Assembly (NCBI RefSeq): GCF_000876015.1
Contig: NZ_BBQM01000012.1
Span: forward strand, 1 to 64,000
Direction: 5' to 3'
DNA: 64,000 bases
DNA from: Cupriavidus basilensis
GTDB taxonomy: Bacteria; Pseudomonadota; Gammaproteobacteria; Burkholderiales; Burkholderiaceae
A program made the translations under genes and the position numbers. The notes beneath the pieces are model-generated. The model saw only the letters and a list, made by a program, of their open reading frames with translations, was not told the DNA's origin and ran no database searches. Numbering within the stretch: position 1 is the first letter of the stretch; every line of letters begins with the position of its first letter. This document shows, one piece after another, positions 63,553-64,000 of this stretch.

Positions 63553-63598
63553 TTCTCCCCTCTCCCGCTTGCGGGAGCGGGGACGGGGGAGAGGGCCG
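63553..63598. repeat. Intergenic CTCTCCCGC hairpin element
   Basis: CTCCCGC-TT-GCGGGAG (63562-63577) is a perfect 7-bp stem, flanked by TTCTCCCC and GGGGGAGAGGG, which can extend it. It lies between convergent sbp and the antiporter gene. The layout is that of the dispersed terminator-like repeats frequent in Burkholderiaceae. Confidence 0.55.
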
Positions 63599-63650
63599 GC
63601 GGCGCTAGGAAGCAAAGCCGCCGCGCCCCGCCCGCCCCCGCATTCCCCCG

Positions 63651-64000
63651 CTACCGCGGCGCATTCAACCCGTTGCGCGCATTCAGGTGCTTGACCAGCT
63701 TGCCCAGCGTGGTGGCCTGGATCAGCAGGCTGAACACCACCACCAGGTAGGTCACGCCGATCAGCATCTCGCGCCCGTGGAACTCGGGCAGCGACAGCGC
63801 CAGCGCGATCGAGATGCCGCCGCGCAGCCCGCCCCAGGTCATGATGGTGGCCGAGTGCGGGTTGAGCCGGCGGAAGTTCTGCAGCGCCAGCAGCGGAATC
63901 GCCACGCTGATGGCGCGCGCGATCAGCACCACGGGAATCGCTGCCAGTCCCAGCCAGACGATATGCAGGTGCAGCGACAGCGCGATGATCTCCAGCCCGA
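63651..64000 (-). CDS. CPA1-type Na+/H+ antiporter (C-terminal fragment, runs off right edge)
   Basis: The last 115 codons or so of a cation:proton antiporter; the open frame continues through the right edge. Several TM helices are visible and the motif MTWGGLRGGISIALALSLP is the CPA1/NhaP signature. The C-terminus is short (KHLNARNGLNAPR). The N-terminal part and any regulatory domain lie outside the window. Confidence 0.85.
   Translation of the reverse strand, partial: GLEIIALSLHLHIVWLGLAAIPVVLIARAISVAIPLLALQNFRRLNPHSATIMTWGGLRGGISIALALSLPEFHGREMLIGVTYLVVVFSLLIQATTLGKLVKHLNARNGLNAPR

Overview
The window is very GC-rich DNA from a facultatively anaerobic, denitrifying betaproteobacterium. 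Gene content and order (narXL, narK1-narK2-narGHJI, divergent norR/norAB, nirSMCFDLGHJNE, anaerobic nrdD/nrdG) fit a Burkholderiaceae genome of the Cupriavidus/Ralstonia type. The genus is an inference from family knowledge; no rRNA or other marker is present. No insertion sequence, prophage, CRISPR array or tRNA was recognised.

Positions 1-9.3 kb: a leftward narX-narL-moaA operon (moaA cut by the left edge), a rightward Crp/Fnr regulator, a leftward pair of an NPD-family flavoprotein and a FabI enoyl-ACP reductase, and the rightward O2-independent ubiquinone genes ubiU-ubiV-ubiT. Positions 8.8-20.5 kb: a leftward nitrate respiration block narK1-narK2-narG-narH-narJ-narI, followed by a parvulin isomerase, mobB and a small cysteine-rich protein. 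Positions 20.7-25.5 kb: norR (leftward), divergent from norA-norB (rightward). The gap holds NorR-type operators, an IHF-type site and a sigma54 promoter. Positions 25.7-34.8 kb: a compact rightward nir operon for cytochrome cd1 nitrite reductase and heme d1 synthesis. Positions 34.9-37.9 kb: anaerobic ribonucleotide reductase, whose glycyl-radical segment is a separate 67-codon gene, plus its activase. Positions 38-43.6 kb: a less understood anaerobic set with a DUF59-type Fe-S factor, two multi-pass membrane proteins, a second Crp/Fnr regulator, a hemerythrin-like protein and a flavin-reductase-like protein.

FNR/DNR-like boxes (TTG-N8-CAA) were found by eye upstream of narX, the NPD gene, ubiU, nirS, nrdD, the DUF59 gene, the second crp/fnr gene, the hemerythrin gene and the flavin-reductase gene. 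In most of them a -10-like hexamer lies 31-32 bp from the box centre, the geometry of a class II FNR promoter. The left 43 kb therefore reads as one anaerobiosis/denitrification regulon. It covers sensing (NarXL, two Crp/Fnr, NorR), transport, the three reductases, their cofactors (Moco, heme d1), and anaerobic replacements for O2-dependent steps: quinone hydroxylation, dNTP synthesis and possibly unsaturated fatty acids.

From 43.7 kb the content is ordinary accessory and house-keeping material: a secreted LprI-like protein, a PemK-type toxin-antitoxin pair, a lipoprotein, an SDR/LysR divergent pair, an atypical NRAMP-family transporter, a polar amino-acid ABC importer with a GntR regulator, an HxlR-controlled tripartite efflux cassette (NodT/EmrA/EmrB types) with a second HxlR paralogue, a ketopantoate reductase-like enzyme, an AraC regulator divergent from an AhpD-like protein, a sulfate-binding protein, and a CPA1 antiporter cut by the right edge.
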